A model generated the notes under the pieces. It saw only the letters and a list, made by a program, of their open reading frames with translations. It did not search any database and was not told where the DNA came from. The translations under genes and the position numbers were made by a program. From contig NC_012997.1 in the NCBI RefSeq assembly GCF_000023025.1, positions 1,286,764-1,350,763 on the forward strand: a stretch of 64,000 bases of DNA. The letters are read 5' to 3'. This stretch comes from Teredinibacter turnerae T7901. GTDB lineage: Bacteria > Pseudomonadota > Gammaproteobacteria > Pseudomonadales > Cellvibrionaceae. Positions 1-10,229 of this stretch are shown one piece after another. Numbering within the stretch: position 1 is the stretch's first letter; each line of letters starts with the position of its first letter.

Positions 1-1
1 T

Positions 2-607
2 CCCTATTACGCGCCCGTGATGCAACCAAAACCCGCTCCGGACATGCCGCAGAACGGTTCTCTGTTTGCAGAAAGCACGGCCATGAGCCTGTTCAACGAT
101 AGAAAAGCGACCCGTGTTGGCGACATTATCAATGTGGTATTGCAAGAGCGCACCACGTCTTCAAAATCCTCCAATATGGATCTTAAAAAGAACAACGATG
201 TATCTGTAGGTGGCTCTGCCGGAGACCCCGTTGTTTTTGGTACAGTACCAGGGCTAGGGAATTTGGGTTTAACCGCAGACTTATCGTCGGCGAAGGAATT
301 CAAAGGTGAAGCGGGTGCGGACCAGAGTAATCAGCTAACAGGCAATATTTCCGTTACTGTGGTGGATGTTTATCCCAACGGAACCTTACTGGTTCGCGGC
401 GAAAAGTGGATTACGCTTAATCAAGGTAATGAGTATATCCGGTTGAGCGGCCTTGTGCGCCCAGACGACGTAGAGCCTGATAATACGGTGGTCTCAACCA
501 AGTTAGCCAACGCTCGGATAACCTACTCGGGCACAGGAGAGTTCGCCGACTCGCAGCAAATGGGATGGCTGACACGCTTCTTTCACAACCCAGTGTGGCC
601 TTTCTAA
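2..607 (+). CDS. flgH: Flagellar L-ring protein FlgH (5' end outside the window)
   Basis: FlgH forms the L ring of the flagellar basal body in the outer membrane. The frame is open from base 2 and reads Pro-Tyr-Tyr-Ala-Pro-Val before the first possible internal start (GTG at 17). The proline-rich stretch and the NGSLF segment are typical of the part just after the FlgH lipoprotein leader, so the gene starts left of the window and its lipobox is not visible. The rest shows FlgH-type sequence: [12 protein letters not shown] near the N-terminus, then [25 protein letters not shown]-like beta-rich sequence and a C-terminal GWLTRFF. The stop overlaps the flgI start (TAATG), so the two are translationally coupled. 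Confidence 0.95.
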   Translation, partial: PYYAPVMQPKPAPDMPQNGSLFAESTAMSLFNDRKATRVGDIINVVLQERTTSSKSSNMDLKKNNDVSVGGSAGDPVVFGTVPGLGNLGLTADLSSAKEFKGEAGADQSNQLTGNISVTVVDVYPNGTLLVRGEKWITLNQGNEYIRLSGLVRPDDVEPDNTVVSTKLANARITYSGTGEFADSQQMGWLTRFFHNPVWPF

Positions 608-1725
608 TGTCGTACCCTTACCTGAACCGGTTGTTTTTTCTTGGCTGCATCTGCGTTTCTTTTTTTTGCAGCTTGGCAGTCGCCGAGCGGATTAAAGATA
701 TAACCACTGTTGAAGGTGTGCGCACGAACCAGCTTGTTGGGTACGGCTTGGTCGTGGGGCTCGATGGTTCCGGCGACCAAACCAACCAAACGCCGTTTAC
801 TACGCAGTCCTTCAATACCATGCTTAAGCAGTTTGGTATTACCGTTCCCGAGGGCGCAGGGTTCCAATTAAAAAATGTCGCGGCCGTGGCGGTACATGCA
901 GAGCTGCCACCATTTTCCAAACCCGGTCAGGCAATTGACGTTACCGTTTCCTCCATCGCCAATGCCAAAAGCTTGCGTGGTGGCGTGTTGTTACTGACTC
1001 CTCTCAAGGGGATCGACGGTCGGATCTATGCGGTGGCGCAGGGCAATTTGATTGTCGGTGGCTTTGGTGCCGAAGGGCAGGACGGCTCGCGGATTACGGT
1101 CAACGTTCCCAGCGTTGGTCGCGTGCCGGGTGGCGCTATGGTAGAGCGGTCTGTGCCGACGGCGTTCGGTGGCAACGATCGCATTGTCTTCAACCTGCAC
1201 ACCCCGGATTTCACCACGGCGAAAAGAGTGGCCGACAGTATTAACGAACTGGTTGGGCCCGGTGTGGCAACGCCAATGGACGCGGCATCAATCGCGGTAC
1301 AGGCGCCGCAAAATCCGGCGCATCGCGTCGATTATTTATCGCTACTGGAAAACATCGATGTTACCCCAGGAGAGTCTGCCGCAAAAATTATTATTAATTC
1401 CCGCACTGGCACTATTGTGGTTGGCCAGCATGTACGTGTTGCCCCGGTCGCCGTCACTCACGGTTCACTTACCGTTACCGTGCGCGAAGGTGTAGAGATA
1501 AGCCAACCCAACCCGCTGGGTGAAGGCGAGACGGTAGTCGTACCCGATAGTGCTGTTTCTATCGAAGAGAAAAGTGGACCTATGTTCGAGTTTAGCCCAG
1601 GCCCAACGCTGAATGACATTGTGCGGGCGGTGAATGAGGTGGGCGCTGCGCCCGGCGATTTAATGGCTATTCTCGAAGCGCTTAAGCAGGCCGGTGCATT
1701 AAAAGCCGAGATCGTGGTGATCTGA
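607..1725 (+). CDS. flgI: Flagellar P-ring protein FlgI
   Basis: FlgI is the periplasmic P-ring subunit of the flagellar basal body. I chose the ATG at 607 that overlaps the flgH stop (TAATG). The frame is open upstream to an ATG at 565, but only the 607 start gives a clean Sec signal peptide (hydrophobic core, then Ala-Val-Ala before ERIKD). The product is 372 residues, the usual family length. Diagnostic segments are [25 protein letters not shown] at the mature N-terminus and the C-terminal [31 protein letters not shown] block. The stop overlaps flgJ by one base. Confidence 0.97.
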   Translation: MSYPYLNRLFFLGCICVSFFCSLAVAERIKDITTVEGVRTNQLVGYGLVVGLDGSGDQTNQTPFTTQSFNTMLKQFGITVPEGAGFQLKNVAAVAVHAELPPFSKPGQAIDVTVSSIANAKSLRGGVLLLTPLKGIDGRIYAVAQGNLIVGGFGAEGQDGSRITVNVPSVGRVPGGAMVERSVPTAFGGNDRIVFNLHTPDFTTAKRVADSINELVGPGVATPMDAASIAVQAPQNPAHRVDYLSLLENIDVTPGESAAKIIINSRTGTIVVGQHVRVAPVAVTHGSLTVTVREGVEISQPNPLGEGETVVVPDSAVSIEEKSGPMFEFSPGPTLNDIVRAVNEVGAAPGDLMAILEALKQAGALKAEIVVI

Positions 1726-2735
1726 TGAACAGTTTAAACTCAGCGCGTTTCATGGACCCGGCATTGTTGCAAAAAAACGTCGATGCCTATACCGACCTGA
1801 ATAGCTTACAAAAGCTAAAAATCACCGAAGATAAAGACGAGGCTTTGCGTAAGGTTGCCGAGCAATTTGAATCCATGTTTCTGAACATGATGCTCAAAAG
1901 TATGCGCGACGCTAACGCGGTGTTTGAAAAAGACAGCATGTTCAACAGCTCGGAAAGCAATTTTTATCGCGACATGTACGATCAGCAACTTTCTCTCACC
2001 CTGTCACAACGCAATGGTGGCATCGGTATCGCGGATACCCTGTATCGCCAAATGGCGAGGCGCTATGAAAAAGAGTTTGCGCCTGTTGGCGGAGAAGCGT
2101 CACTTTCTGAACTGAAAAGATCGATCAGACCAAACCCAGCCGCCGGTGTTCCTCCGTCCAATGTTTCAACACCCAATGTTTCTACGTCAAGTGTTTCAAC
2201 CTCGAATGATTCGGCGGGTACGCGTATACCTTTGAGCCAGTCGCCCGAAGAATTTGTCGCCACAGTGTTACCTGCCGTGCAAAAAGCTGCCGACAAGCTG
2301 GATGTTCCCGTCAGCGTGCTTGCCGCTCAGTCTGCGTTGGAAACCGGTTGGGGCAACTCGGTGTTAGCCCACAGTGACGGCCGCAGCACATTCAATATTT
2401 TTAATATAAAGGCCGATGATCGATGGCAGGGCGACAGTGTGGAGCTGCGTTCCTTGGAATTTGACGGTAGTAGTTTTGTACCGCAAAAATCACGCTTTCG
2501 CAGTTATGAGTCCCTGGCGGCAGCAGTGGATGATTACGTTGCGTTTATTAAGAACAACCCCCGTTATCAGCAGGCGTTGGCAGCCAGTGCCGACGGTCAA
2601 CGCTACATAGAGGAATTGGCAGAAGCCGGCTATGCCACAGATCCCGCATATGCGGAAAAAATCATGCACACGCATGAACGCGTGGCAACGGAGCTGGCGT
2701 CGCTTGGACAACCGGACGGAAGAGGCTCGTTATGA
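1725..2735 (+). CDS. flgJ: FlgJ, rod-capping protein with peptidoglycan hydrolase domain
   Basis: FlgJ caps the growing rod and cuts peptidoglycan so that the rod can cross the cell wall. It is 336 residues long with two domains. The N-terminal rod-binding domain (about 30-110) contains VAEQFESMFLNMMLKSMR. The C-terminal glucosaminidase domain (about 165-325) contains the catalytic Glu206 in the motif SALETGWG. The linker (about 135-165) is Ser/Thr/Val/Asn-rich and built from a short tandem repeat (see 2160-2215). It starts in TGATG at the flgI stop and overlaps flgK by 4 bp (ATGA), so flgH-I-J-K is one tightly coupled unit. Confidence 0.95.
   Translation: MNSLNSARFMDPALLQKNVDAYTDLNSLQKLKITEDKDEALRKVAEQFESMFLNMMLKSMRDANAVFEKDSMFNSSESNFYRDMYDQQLSLTLSQRNGGIGIADTLYRQMARRYEKEFAPVGGEASLSELKRSIRPNPAAGVPPSNVSTPNVSTSSVSTSNDSAGTRIPLSQSPEEFVATVLPAVQKAADKLDVPVSVLAAQSALETGWGNSVLAHSDGRSTFNIFNIKADDRWQGDSVELRSLEFDGSSFVPQKSRFRSYESLAAAVDDYVAFIKNNPRYQQALAASADGQRYIEELAEAGYATDPAYAEKIMHTHERVATELASLGQPDGRGSL
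2160..2215 (+). repeat. 15-bp tandem repeat in the flgJ linker
   Basis: About three and a half copies of a 15-bp unit (AATGTTTCAACACCC and variants) encode the residues NVSTP/NVSTS/SVSTS in the flexible linker between the two FlgJ domains. The unit is a multiple of three, so a change in copy number would only change linker length. Confidence 0.8.
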
Positions 2736-5700
2736 CATCGAATCTCCTCGGGATCAGCATTACCGGGCTGCGCGCCGCGCAGGCATCGCTTAGTACGACG
2801 GGCCACAATATTTCCAACGCTGGAGTAGAGGGGTATAGCCGACAGCGCGTTAATATTGAGACTAACCCCGCGACGTTTAACGGTAGCCATTACATCGGTT
2901 CCGGTGCAAACATCCAGGAGATCGAACGGTTCGCCAACGACTTCGTTTCTGAGCAGCTGCGGCAGGACAGTGCGTTGGCCGCGGACATGAATATTTACTA
3001 CGACTACGTGCGCCAGCTCGATAACCTTTTAGCTGATACCTCCACCGGGCTTGCGTCGGGATTTGAATCTTTCTTTGCCGCTATGCAAAACGGACAGGAC
3101 GACCCGACATCCATTCCCGCTCGTCAGCTCATTTTGAGCGAATCGGAAAATCTCGCAGACCGCTTTAATACCCTGTACGACCGCTTTCAAACTATTGAGA
3201 ACAATGTGGATGAGGCATTAAAAGCCGCGGTCGCTCAAGTGAACGCGCTCGTCGCTAATATCGCCGAGTTTAATTTGAACATTGCGGATGCTACTGCTAT
3301 TGGCAATGGCGCACCGCCCAACGATCTATTGGATAAACGCGACGAAGCGTTGCGCCAGTTGGCAGAGCTGGTTCCCATCCAAACGTATGAAGAGGGATTG
3401 AACCAGATTAACGTGGTATTTGGTTCCGGCCAAAATCTGGTGGTCGGTGCTAAAGCACGTGAGCTGACATTGCAGCCGGGAGATGACAATTACGCTCGTC
3501 TGGATGCCGTATTTAAAAGTGAGCAGGGCAGTGAGGTGGTTACCGACCTGGTTCAGGGGGGTGAAATAGGCGGGTTGCTCAGATTTCGCGACGAAACTCT
3601 GCAAAACGTGTTTAATGAATTTGGCCGTATCGCCCTGGTGATGGCGGACAGTTTTAATCAGGCGCATAAACAGGGACTGACGCTCGAAAATAATTTTGGA
3701 GAGAATTTTTTTAACGATGTAAATGACCCTCAAATCGCTGCGCGGCGTGTTATTGGCAACTCCAATAATGCGATGCCCAATGATCGTCAAATGCGGCTGA
3801 ATATTGCGGACAGTTCTCAGCTGACCACCAGCGATTATCACGTCGAAATTGAGCGGGGCGGAGTCATTACAGTGGAGCGGTTGAGTGACGGCAAGGAAGT
3901 GGCGACCGGATTAATGCCCGGCTCGTTTCCTTTTAGCCTGAAGTTCGATGGCCTAGAACTTATGTTCGACGGTGGCACCTTTCAAAATGGTGATAATTTT
4001 CTGCTCCAGCCAACGCACACCGGTGGTCGCGATTTTGGATCGGCTTTGGTCAATGCCGAGAGTATTGCATTTGGCAGTCCGCTGGTAACCGATGCCAGTA
4101 TCAGCAACCAGGGCAACGGGGTGATTTCCGCCGGCGAAGTTTTATCACTTACCGATATAAACGGCAATGCATTACCGTTATTCGGTGACGATGGCACAAT
4201 GAATCCACCGCTTATCGTTCGTTTTAATTCTCCGACCAGCTACGATATTTTAGATAATTCAGACCCAGGTAATCCGGTGGATCTCGATCCACCCATTCGC
4301 AATCAGCGCTATGTGCCGGGCATGAGCAATCCACTTTTTGGGACGGACCCGGGAGCAACCCGGGTATCTGCCAACGGCGAGATGACTGGTTTGCCGATCG
4401 GCAGGCAGCCAGCGACACAGGCTGCGTTGCACATGGCTCCCCCCATTGCAAATGCGCCCAACTTTGCCGTACAGGACTTTAGCGGTTCTGCAAATCAATT
4501 TGCGTTTGATGTGGTTGTGAGTGGTACCGCTGATGGAGCTTGGGATGGCACTCGTACAATATTGGTGGACGGAGCGGCGATTGCGGATAACAACAGTCTG
4601 TTGGCAGAACTGAATTCACAGTTGCAAGGCAGTGGTGTCACGGCATATCTGGCTGATAACGGTTCCTTGGCGTTTCGGTTAGACCACGCCGGTTACGGTG
4701 ATATAACCCTGCAAAATTACGCAAGTGACCCTGATGGTAACGGCGATAACGCTCCCGCCGGACAGGCGTCCAATTTACTTGGGTTTAATATTGAAGGCGC
4801 AACGTTTACGACTGTGGGCGGGATTAATGGCGCATCCGGTACCGGGTTTATGACCAACGGCTACCCGGCTGAAGCTATTACCATCACAACGGCGGCGGAA
4901 ATGGCCGGCGGCACGCCGTTAACGCAAAGTTTGTTTACGCATCAAAATGGCTCGGTGAAAGAACTGGCGAGTGCATTGAACAACATCGCCGGTGTTTCGG
5001 CCAATGCATTTAATTACATGGAAATAAGTAATTTGAAGCTGACCCAAGCAGCGCCCTTGCAACTTAATATTAACGGTAGTGACCTGGTCGAATACGAGAC
5101 GGACCCTTCCGGTAACCCAGTGCTTGCTGACGCGGTTCCCGATCCACAGACTGATTCCGATGCATTTAACAGCTATATTGCAGATCGTATTAACGCTGAT
5201 CCACAACTTTCGGCGGCAGGAATTTATGCGCAAGCGGCGATTGATCCGATTACAGGTCAGGCAGAGTTGCGTGTGCACTCCAGTGAAGGCGACGATCTGC
5301 AATTTACCCTGACCGCCGCTGCGGGTGAATCTGTGGATATTAGTGATGGCGACAATCCGAACATTGCACTCACCAGTGCGGGCAACGGTATCGGCACCGC
5401 AATGACCGTCGGCGGTCGTCTGGATGTGACCCTGGCAGAGGGTATGAGCCTGGGTACCTTCCCACCGGAAAGCATGATATTTGGCGATACACGGGTTGCG
5501 GATTTCGCCAAGTCCGCTTATGTAGGAATACAGGCTGAACTCGCTGGAATTCCCGACACAGGCGATACATTTACGCTGGATTTTAATTGGGATGCGGCGT
5601 CCGACAGCCGCAATGCTATGGACCTGGTCAACCTCGCCACGGGCAAATTAGTGGGCGGTGGTGTGGCTAGCCTGTCCGAGAGCTATGGCGCGCTGGTCGA

Positions 5701-5914
5701 GAGTGTGGGTATTGATGCTGCAGCTGCGAAAATAAATGCTGAAGCCGCAGAGCAGGTGCTCAGCCAAACGACTCAAATGCGCGACTCTCTCTCGGGTGTC
5801 AATCTCGATGAAGAGGCGGCAAACTTAATCCGCTTTGAGCAATTGTATTCCGCTAACACTCAGGTCATTTCTGTTGCCCGCGATCTCTTTGATCGATTAA
5901 TTAATACTTTTTAG
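2732..5914 (+). CDS. flgK: Flagellar hook-associated protein FlgK (HAP1), enlarged
   Basis: FlgK is the first hook-filament junction protein. The N-terminus (LLGISITGLRAAQASLSTTGHNISNAGVEGYSRQ) and the C-terminus (LDEEAANLIRFEQLYSANTQVISVARDLFDRLI) are the conserved D0/D1 coiled-coil segments. At 1060 residues it is about twice the enterobacterial protein. The extra length lies in the central, surface-exposed region (about 330-950), which is rich in Asn, Gly and Asp and beta-type sequence. The start overlaps the flgJ stop by 4 bp. There is no clear terminator after it. The flgL promoter region follows. Confidence 0.95.
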   Translation: MTSNLLGISITGLRAAQASLSTTGHNISNAGVEGYSRQRVNIETNPATFNGSHYIGSGANIQEIERFANDFVSEQLRQDSALAADMNIYYDYVRQLDNLLADTSTGLASGFESFFAAMQNGQDDPTSIPARQLILSESENLADRFNTLYDRFQTIENNVDEALKAAVAQVNALVANIAEFNLNIADATAIGNGAPPNDLLDKRDEALRQLAELVPIQTYEEGLNQINVVFGSGQNLVVGAKARELTLQPGDDNYARLDAVFKSEQGSEVVTDLVQGGEIGGLLRFRDETLQNVFNEFGRIALVMADSFNQAHKQGLTLENNFGENFFNDVNDPQIAARRVIGNSNNAMPNDRQMRLNIADSSQLTTSDYHVEIERGGVITVERLSDGKEVATGLMPGSFPFSLKFDGLELMFDGGTFQNGDNFLLQPTHTGGRDFGSALVNAESIAFGSPLVTDASISNQGNGVISAGEVLSLTDINGNALPLFGDDGTMNPPLIVRFNSPTSYDILDNSDPGNPVDLDPPIRNQRYVPGMSNPLFGTDPGATRVSANGEMTGLPIGRQPATQAALHMAPPIANAPNFAVQDFSGSANQFAFDVVVSGTADGAWDGTRTILVDGAAIADNNSLLAELNSQLQGSGVTAYLADNGSLAFRLDHAGYGDITLQNYASDPDGNGDNAPAGQASNLLGFNIEGATFTTVGGINGASGTGFMTNGYPAEAITITTAAEMAGGTPLTQSLFTHQNGSVKELASALNNIAGVSANAFNYMEISNLKLTQAAPLQLNINGSDLVEYETDPSGNPVLADAVPDPQTDSDAFNSYIADRINADPQLSAAGIYAQAAIDPITGQAELRVHSSEGDDLQFTLTAAAGESVDISDGDNPNIALTSAGNGIGTAMTVGGRLDVTLAEGMSLGTFPPESMIFGDTRVADFAKSAYVGIQAELAGIPDTGDTFTLDFNWDAASDSRNAMDLVNLATGKLVGGGVASLSESYGALVESVGIDAAAAKINAEAAEQVLSQTTQMRDSLSGVNLDEEAANLIRFEQLYSANTQVISVARDLFDRLINTF

Positions 5915-5958
5915 CATTTTGTCACACCTTTAAAGCTTGTCACCGTTCGCTGTACATT

Positions 5959-5975
5959 CGGCACGATTTTCGCAA
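5959..5975 (+). promoter_or_regulatory. Candidate sigma-54 promoter of flgL
   Basis: The sequence CGGCACGATTTTCGCAA has the RpoN layout: GG (5960-5961) and GC (5972-5973) separated by exactly 10 bases. The -24 box GGCACG is perfect and the -12 box CGCA has one deviation from TGCA. It lies about 75 bp before the flgL start. RpoN control of late flagellar genes is known in polarly flagellated gammaproteobacteria. Confidence 0.55.
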
Positions 5976-6050
5976 TCTTGAGAAAAAGTTGCTTTTTTGA
6001 CGCAACTTAGCCTGCATACCATAGATATATTTTCGTGAAGACAAGCCATC

Positions 6051-7652
6051 ATGCGTATCTCATCTTTGCAAATTTTTAATATCGCCAACAAGAGCATGTC
6101 AGACGCCAGTCGAGAGATGGTGCACACTCAAGAGCAGCTTTCCACCGGTGCTCGCGTGCTAACTCCGGCTGATGACCCCGTTGCTTCAACAAAAATCATG
6201 CAGCTCACAACGGACCTGGCGAATATCGATCAATACCGTAAAAATATCGATTTGGCTGAAAATAACCTGGTTGCAGAAGAGTCAGCAATGACCAGCGTTG
6301 GCAACCTGTTACAGCGTATCCAGGAGCTGGCGGTGCAAGCAGGTAATACCGCAACGCTCTCTGAAAGTGAATACGATGCGTTGGCGGCAGAAGTCGATAC
6401 CCGCTTGGATGAGTTGCTGAATTTATTGAATAGCCAGAATGCCAATGGCGACTATATTTTTGGCGGTTATAAAAGCGGTCAAGAGCCTTTTTCGGGTACT
6501 GCGGCCAGTGGCTTTCGCTACAACGGCGATGAAGGCCAGCAATATGTGAAAATTGCGAATAACACCACAATTGCGGCGAGCGATTCAGGTAAAGAACTTT
6601 TTGTCGATGTGGAAAGCGCCGAAAACACCATTCACACCTACGCGAGCAGCGCGAACAAATCGGTGCCGGGTATCGCGATATCTGTTGGTGAAGTGATTGA
6701 CCAGGAAGCTTTCGATGAATTTTATCCCCGCGATATGGTTGTTACCTTTAATTCGGATAACCAAATATCGCCGGCGGGAAAGAATTACACGATTACGGAA
6801 CGAACCACCGGCCGCATAGTAGTTGCGAACCAGCCGTTTATTGGCGGAAACGATATAGAAGTTAACGGTGTCAGATTTCGGATAACAGGGCATCCGGTTT
6901 CCGGCGAGGCGGCGCTGCCATCGACTCGCAATTTTGGCTCACAGGGAGCCGTAGTTTATCCATATGATTTCAGTCCACCGGCTAACGAAACCTTCACCAT
7001 TCGAGTAGGTGGGCGAACAGAAACACTTACCCTGGATGGGCTGGTGACTAATGCGGCGGATTTTGTAGCGCTAATGAACTCAACGGGGAATGGAAATGCG
7101 CAAATTCTTGCGGAGTTGGGTGTTACTGTAGATGCGACTGGGTTTAAGGTTGCCAGTGGCGCTCCCATTACGCTAGGTGGCGGAAGCGGCAATTTAAACG
7201 CGGTGACAGGGCTTACAGTTGACGGTTCATCCACCAGTGCGGATGGTGTCCCCGGTAAACCCGGTGACCGTGTGTTTATCGACTCTTCGAATAAGCAGGA
7301 TGTACTGACTACCCTGGCGCGATTTAGCGAAGCCATGAAGCATTTCGATGGCTCTGATGAATCCCGTGAGTCATTGGATAAAATGGTGGGCGTTACACTC
7401 GATAATTTAAAAAACGCGCAAACCAGTATTCTGGATGTGACCGCTAAGCTGGGAGCGCGTTACAACACTTTGGAGAGCACCCGTGATTTGCATCTGGATA
7501 CCGAACTGGTTACCCGGGATGTACTGGGAGAGTTGCGTGATCTAGATTACGCAGAGGCGACAACCCGACTGTCTGCGCAATCGATGATTCTTCAGGCTGC
7601 CCAGTCGACATTTATTCGTGTCAGCCAGCTCAATTTGTTCTCACAGCTTTAA
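6051..7652 (+). CDS. flgL: Flagellar hook-associated protein FlgL (HAP3), enlarged
   Basis: FlgL is the second hook-filament junction protein, with flagellin-like helical ends. The N-terminus (MRISSLQIFNIANKSM, then a QLSTGARVLTPADDPVASTKIMQL segment) and the C-terminus (DLDYAEATTRLSAQSMILQAAQSTF) are typical. It has 533 residues, against roughly 320 in enterobacteria, with the insertion in the middle. It is followed by a clear rho-independent terminator and preceded by a candidate sigma-54 promoter, so it may be transcribed apart from flgK. Confidence 0.95.
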   Translation: MRISSLQIFNIANKSMSDASREMVHTQEQLSTGARVLTPADDPVASTKIMQLTTDLANIDQYRKNIDLAENNLVAEESAMTSVGNLLQRIQELAVQAGNTATLSESEYDALAAEVDTRLDELLNLLNSQNANGDYIFGGYKSGQEPFSGTAASGFRYNGDEGQQYVKIANNTTIAASDSGKELFVDVESAENTIHTYASSANKSVPGIAISVGEVIDQEAFDEFYPRDMVVTFNSDNQISPAGKNYTITERTTGRIVVANQPFIGGNDIEVNGVRFRITGHPVSGEAALPSTRNFGSQGAVVYPYDFSPPANETFTIRVGGRTETLTLDGLVTNAADFVALMNSTGNGNAQILAELGVTVDATGFKVASGAPITLGGGSGNLNAVTGLTVDGSSTSADGVPGKPGDRVFIDSSNKQDVLTTLARFSEAMKHFDGSDESRESLDKMVGVTLDNLKNAQTSILDVTAKLGARYNTLESTRDLHLDTELVTRDVLGELRDLDYAEATTRLSAQSMILQAAQSTFIRVSQLNLFSQL

Positions 7653-7681
7653 GTTACTTCCGCACTTTTTAAATACCCGTT

Positions 7682-7711
7682 AAACCAGCCGGTTGTACCG
7701 CTGGTTTTTTG
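7682..7711 (+). terminator. Rho-independent terminator after flgL
   Basis: The 8-bp inverted repeat AAACCAGC / GCTGGTTT (7682-7689 and 7700-7707), extended by a GGT/ACC inner pairing, is followed by a T run. It lies 30 bp after the flgL stop. Confidence 0.85.
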
Positions 7712-7937
7712 CGTGCTTCGAAAATTATTTCCCGCTGGCTTGATGTCAACAGCTCCTGGTTTATTTCGTTTTGTGGATAGAATGTTTTAAGTCTGTGCGC
7801 GAAGGATTTACGTATCTGATCGATAGGTACGGCGATAAGCGGCAACCGATTTTCCGCACACCGACAAAAGTTGCCGCAATACGCAGCCTAATTGACGGAT
7901 GCGACGAAAAAATCCATAAAAAAGCCGTTTTTTTAAC

Positions 7938-7955
7938 TTGGCATACTGGTTGCAA
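7938..7955 (+). promoter_or_regulatory. Sigma-54 promoter of the flagellin gene
   Basis: TTGGCATACTGGTTGCAA matches the RpoN consensus closely: TGGCA at -24 and TTGCA at -12, with GG (7940-7941) and GC (7952-7953) separated by 10 bases. It lies about 105 bp before the flagellin start and implies a moderate untranslated leader. The rest of the 7712-8059 gap shows no gene. Confidence 0.8.
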
Positions 7956-8059
7956 TTTCCTGAATGTAATCCTCTGCTGGCCCATATCCGTGACAGCAAG
8001 AATTATTGCTGCTGTCACCTCCATGGTGATTGGCGACTTACGTAATAGGAGAAATAAAC

Positions 8060-9790
8060 ATGCCTTTAGTTATTAACACAAACGTTGCCGCGTTAAATTC
8101 TCAAAGGCAACTTGTTAAATCTGGCAACGACATGTCGCAGGCTATGGAGCGTTTGGCTTCGGGAAAACGTATTAACAATGCCCGCGACGATGCCGCTGGC
8201 CTTGCAATTTCCAATCGACAGACTTCCCAGATTCGCGGTCTCGATCAGGCGATTCGCAACGCTAATGATGGGGTATCCTTAATTCAGACTGCTGAAGGCG
8301 CACTGGATGAGGTCACCAATATTTTGCAGCGTATGCGTGAACTCTCGATTCAGTCTGCTAACGGAATTTATTCCGATCTGGACCGCTCCACACTGGACGC
8401 GGAAGTGCAGCAACTGAAAGAGGAAGTCGATCGTATTGCCAGTTCAACCACCTTTAATGGTCAACCTTTGCTGGACGGTAGCTTGAGCGACGTTTCTTTA
8501 CAGGTAGGCTCAGAGGCCTATCAGACTATCGATCTGTCCATTCAAGGGTTTAGCGCAAGCGCATTGGGTAACAATTCTGGCGATTATGTTGGCGAAGCGT
8601 TAACGGCGGCAACACCGGCTCAGGCACTGGGTTTAATTCAAACAATTGCGGCTAACGTGCTAGAAGTAAACGATGTGGCAATTAGTAGCCTCACGGCGGC
8701 AACTTCTGTTAACGACGCGCTTGAAATTCTAAATAGCGATTTGGATGGCAAGGGTGCTGAAGTAAGTACGCTGGTTTCTGTAGTTGCAGACACGGCCGGT
8801 AATGGCGTGTTGCCCACCGGCACCAATTTTTCGTTTAGTTTGGTGGACGGCGACGGCAACAGTCAGGATTATATTATTACCGATACCTCATCAATGGACG
8901 ACTTAGTTGCGCGCATTAACGAAGGTACAGCGGTTACCGCGAAACTTAATTCCGATGGGAAATTGGTCTTAACCGCGGAAAATGCAACGCAGATAACGAT
9001 TACCACTGATCAGTCGTCTGCTACAGGTGGTATCGCAACTACCAGTTTTTCCTGGGTGTTCACCGATACCAGCAATGAAAACCGCGGCGTAAAAATTGAG
9101 GCCGGTACAGCCATGACGGCGACCATCCAAGAGGGTCTGGGTCTCAATATGCAGGATGACAACGAAAACTGGATTGGTACTGCGGTAACCGCAACCGCTG
9201 CGATCAATGCTGGCGACCTTGTTATCAATGATGTCGCGATAGGCGCGATCGAAGCCGGCTCAGATGCGGCCGCGCAAGTTGACCTGACTATCGCGGCGAT
9301 TAATGAGCTGTCCAATGAAACCGGTGTGGTCGCATACGAAGTAACGACGACACAAATAGGGCTGCGCGCTGCTGATCAGTCGCCGATTCAAATTCGTTAC
9401 GGCGATGGTGCGGTGAATGCGAACGTGGAAACCATCACTGGATTCCAGGAAATGAATGCGGCGGAGGGAACCGGCTCAATTGCGGGAATTGAAATCGATA
9501 CAGCGCGGGGAGCGCAAGCAGCGATCGATATTATCGATACGGCTTTAGAGCAAATTAACTCCACCCGCTCGGATTTGGGTGCGATCAATAACCGCCTCGA
9601 TTTCACCATGAGTAACCTGGCGAATATTTCCGAAAAAACATCCGCCGCTCGCTCGCGGATTGTCGATGCGGATTTCGCTTCTGAAACGTCTAAGTTGAGT
9701 CGTTCGCAGGTGCTCCAGCAAGCATCGCAAGCCATGCTGGCTCAGGCCAATGCACAGCCGCAGCAGGTGTTGCAGCTACTACAAGGTTAA
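8060..9790 (+). CDS. fliC: Flagellin
   Basis: This is the structural subunit of the flagellar filament, 576 residues long. I chose the ATG at 8060 because of the Shine-Dalgarno AGGAGA 8 bases upstream and the canonical N-terminus MPLVINTNVAALNSQRQL. An in-frame ATG at 8030 lacks both. The N-terminal D0/D1 region (1 to about 170) carries MERLASGKRINNARDDAAGLAISNR, and the C-terminal region (about 490-576) ends ASQAMLAQANAQPQQVLQLLQ. The central hypervariable part contains a flagellin-hook-like repeat (around 165-215). A single flagellin copy is present here. flaG, fliD and fliS, which commonly follow, do not. Confidence 0.95.
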   Translation: MPLVINTNVAALNSQRQLVKSGNDMSQAMERLASGKRINNARDDAAGLAISNRQTSQIRGLDQAIRNANDGVSLIQTAEGALDEVTNILQRMRELSIQSANGIYSDLDRSTLDAEVQQLKEEVDRIASSTTFNGQPLLDGSLSDVSLQVGSEAYQTIDLSIQGFSASALGNNSGDYVGEALTAATPAQALGLIQTIAANVLEVNDVAISSLTAATSVNDALEILNSDLDGKGAEVSTLVSVVADTAGNGVLPTGTNFSFSLVDGDGNSQDYIITDTSSMDDLVARINEGTAVTAKLNSDGKLVLTAENATQITITTDQSSATGGIATTSFSWVFTDTSNENRGVKIEAGTAMTATIQEGLGLNMQDDNENWIGTAVTATAAINAGDLVINDVAIGAIEAGSDAAAQVDLTIAAINELSNETGVVAYEVTTTQIGLRAADQSPIQIRYGDGAVNANVETITGFQEMNAAEGTGSIAGIEIDTARGAQAAIDIIDTALEQINSTRSDLGAINNRLDFTMSNLANISEKTSAARSRIVDADFASETSKLSRSQVLQQASQAMLAQANAQPQQVLQLLQG

Positions 9791-9821
9791 CTGCAAACGT
9801 CTGTTAGCATCACAGAGAAAT

Positions 9822-9868
9822 AAAGCCCGCAAATCGCATTTTTATGATGATTTGCGGGCTTTTTTGTT
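9822..9868 (+). terminator. Rho-independent terminator after flagellin
   Basis: A 14-bp inverted repeat, AAAGCCCGCAAATC paired with GATTTGCGGGCTTT, with an AT-rich loop and a T tract, lies 32 bp after the flagellin stop. Confidence 0.92.
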
Positions 9869-10229
9869 TTAATAATTATTTCGCTACAATCTATCGTGGA
9901 TTATCAGAAAGCTTAATTTTCTATTAACACTGACTTCGGCTTTATTATCTTTGACCCTCCTTTTTATGGAAATGCGCATCAATGGAAACGCGCATTAACC
10001 TAAAAAGGCACGTTCTTCCAGTTGACACATAGTGTTCTTAAAGTGTTTATATGCCTGCTGATACGGTAATTAGGTGATTTTTTACCGTAGCGTTTACTAC
10101 TGCAATAGTTCATATGTTATCGAAGTAACGCCAAGTAAAGTCATAACTAACAGTGATGTAAATTTCATCATAATGACGGCGTGGTAGGCGTATATTGTTG
10201 TCACTTTAAACAAGCATGGAGGTGGTAAA
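9869..10229. other. Intergenic gap before the protease gene
   Basis: An AT-rich non-coding stretch between the flagellin terminator and the protease. A Shine-Dalgarno GGAGGT at 10216-10221 supports the GTG start at 10230. I see no further feature. Confidence 0.6.
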
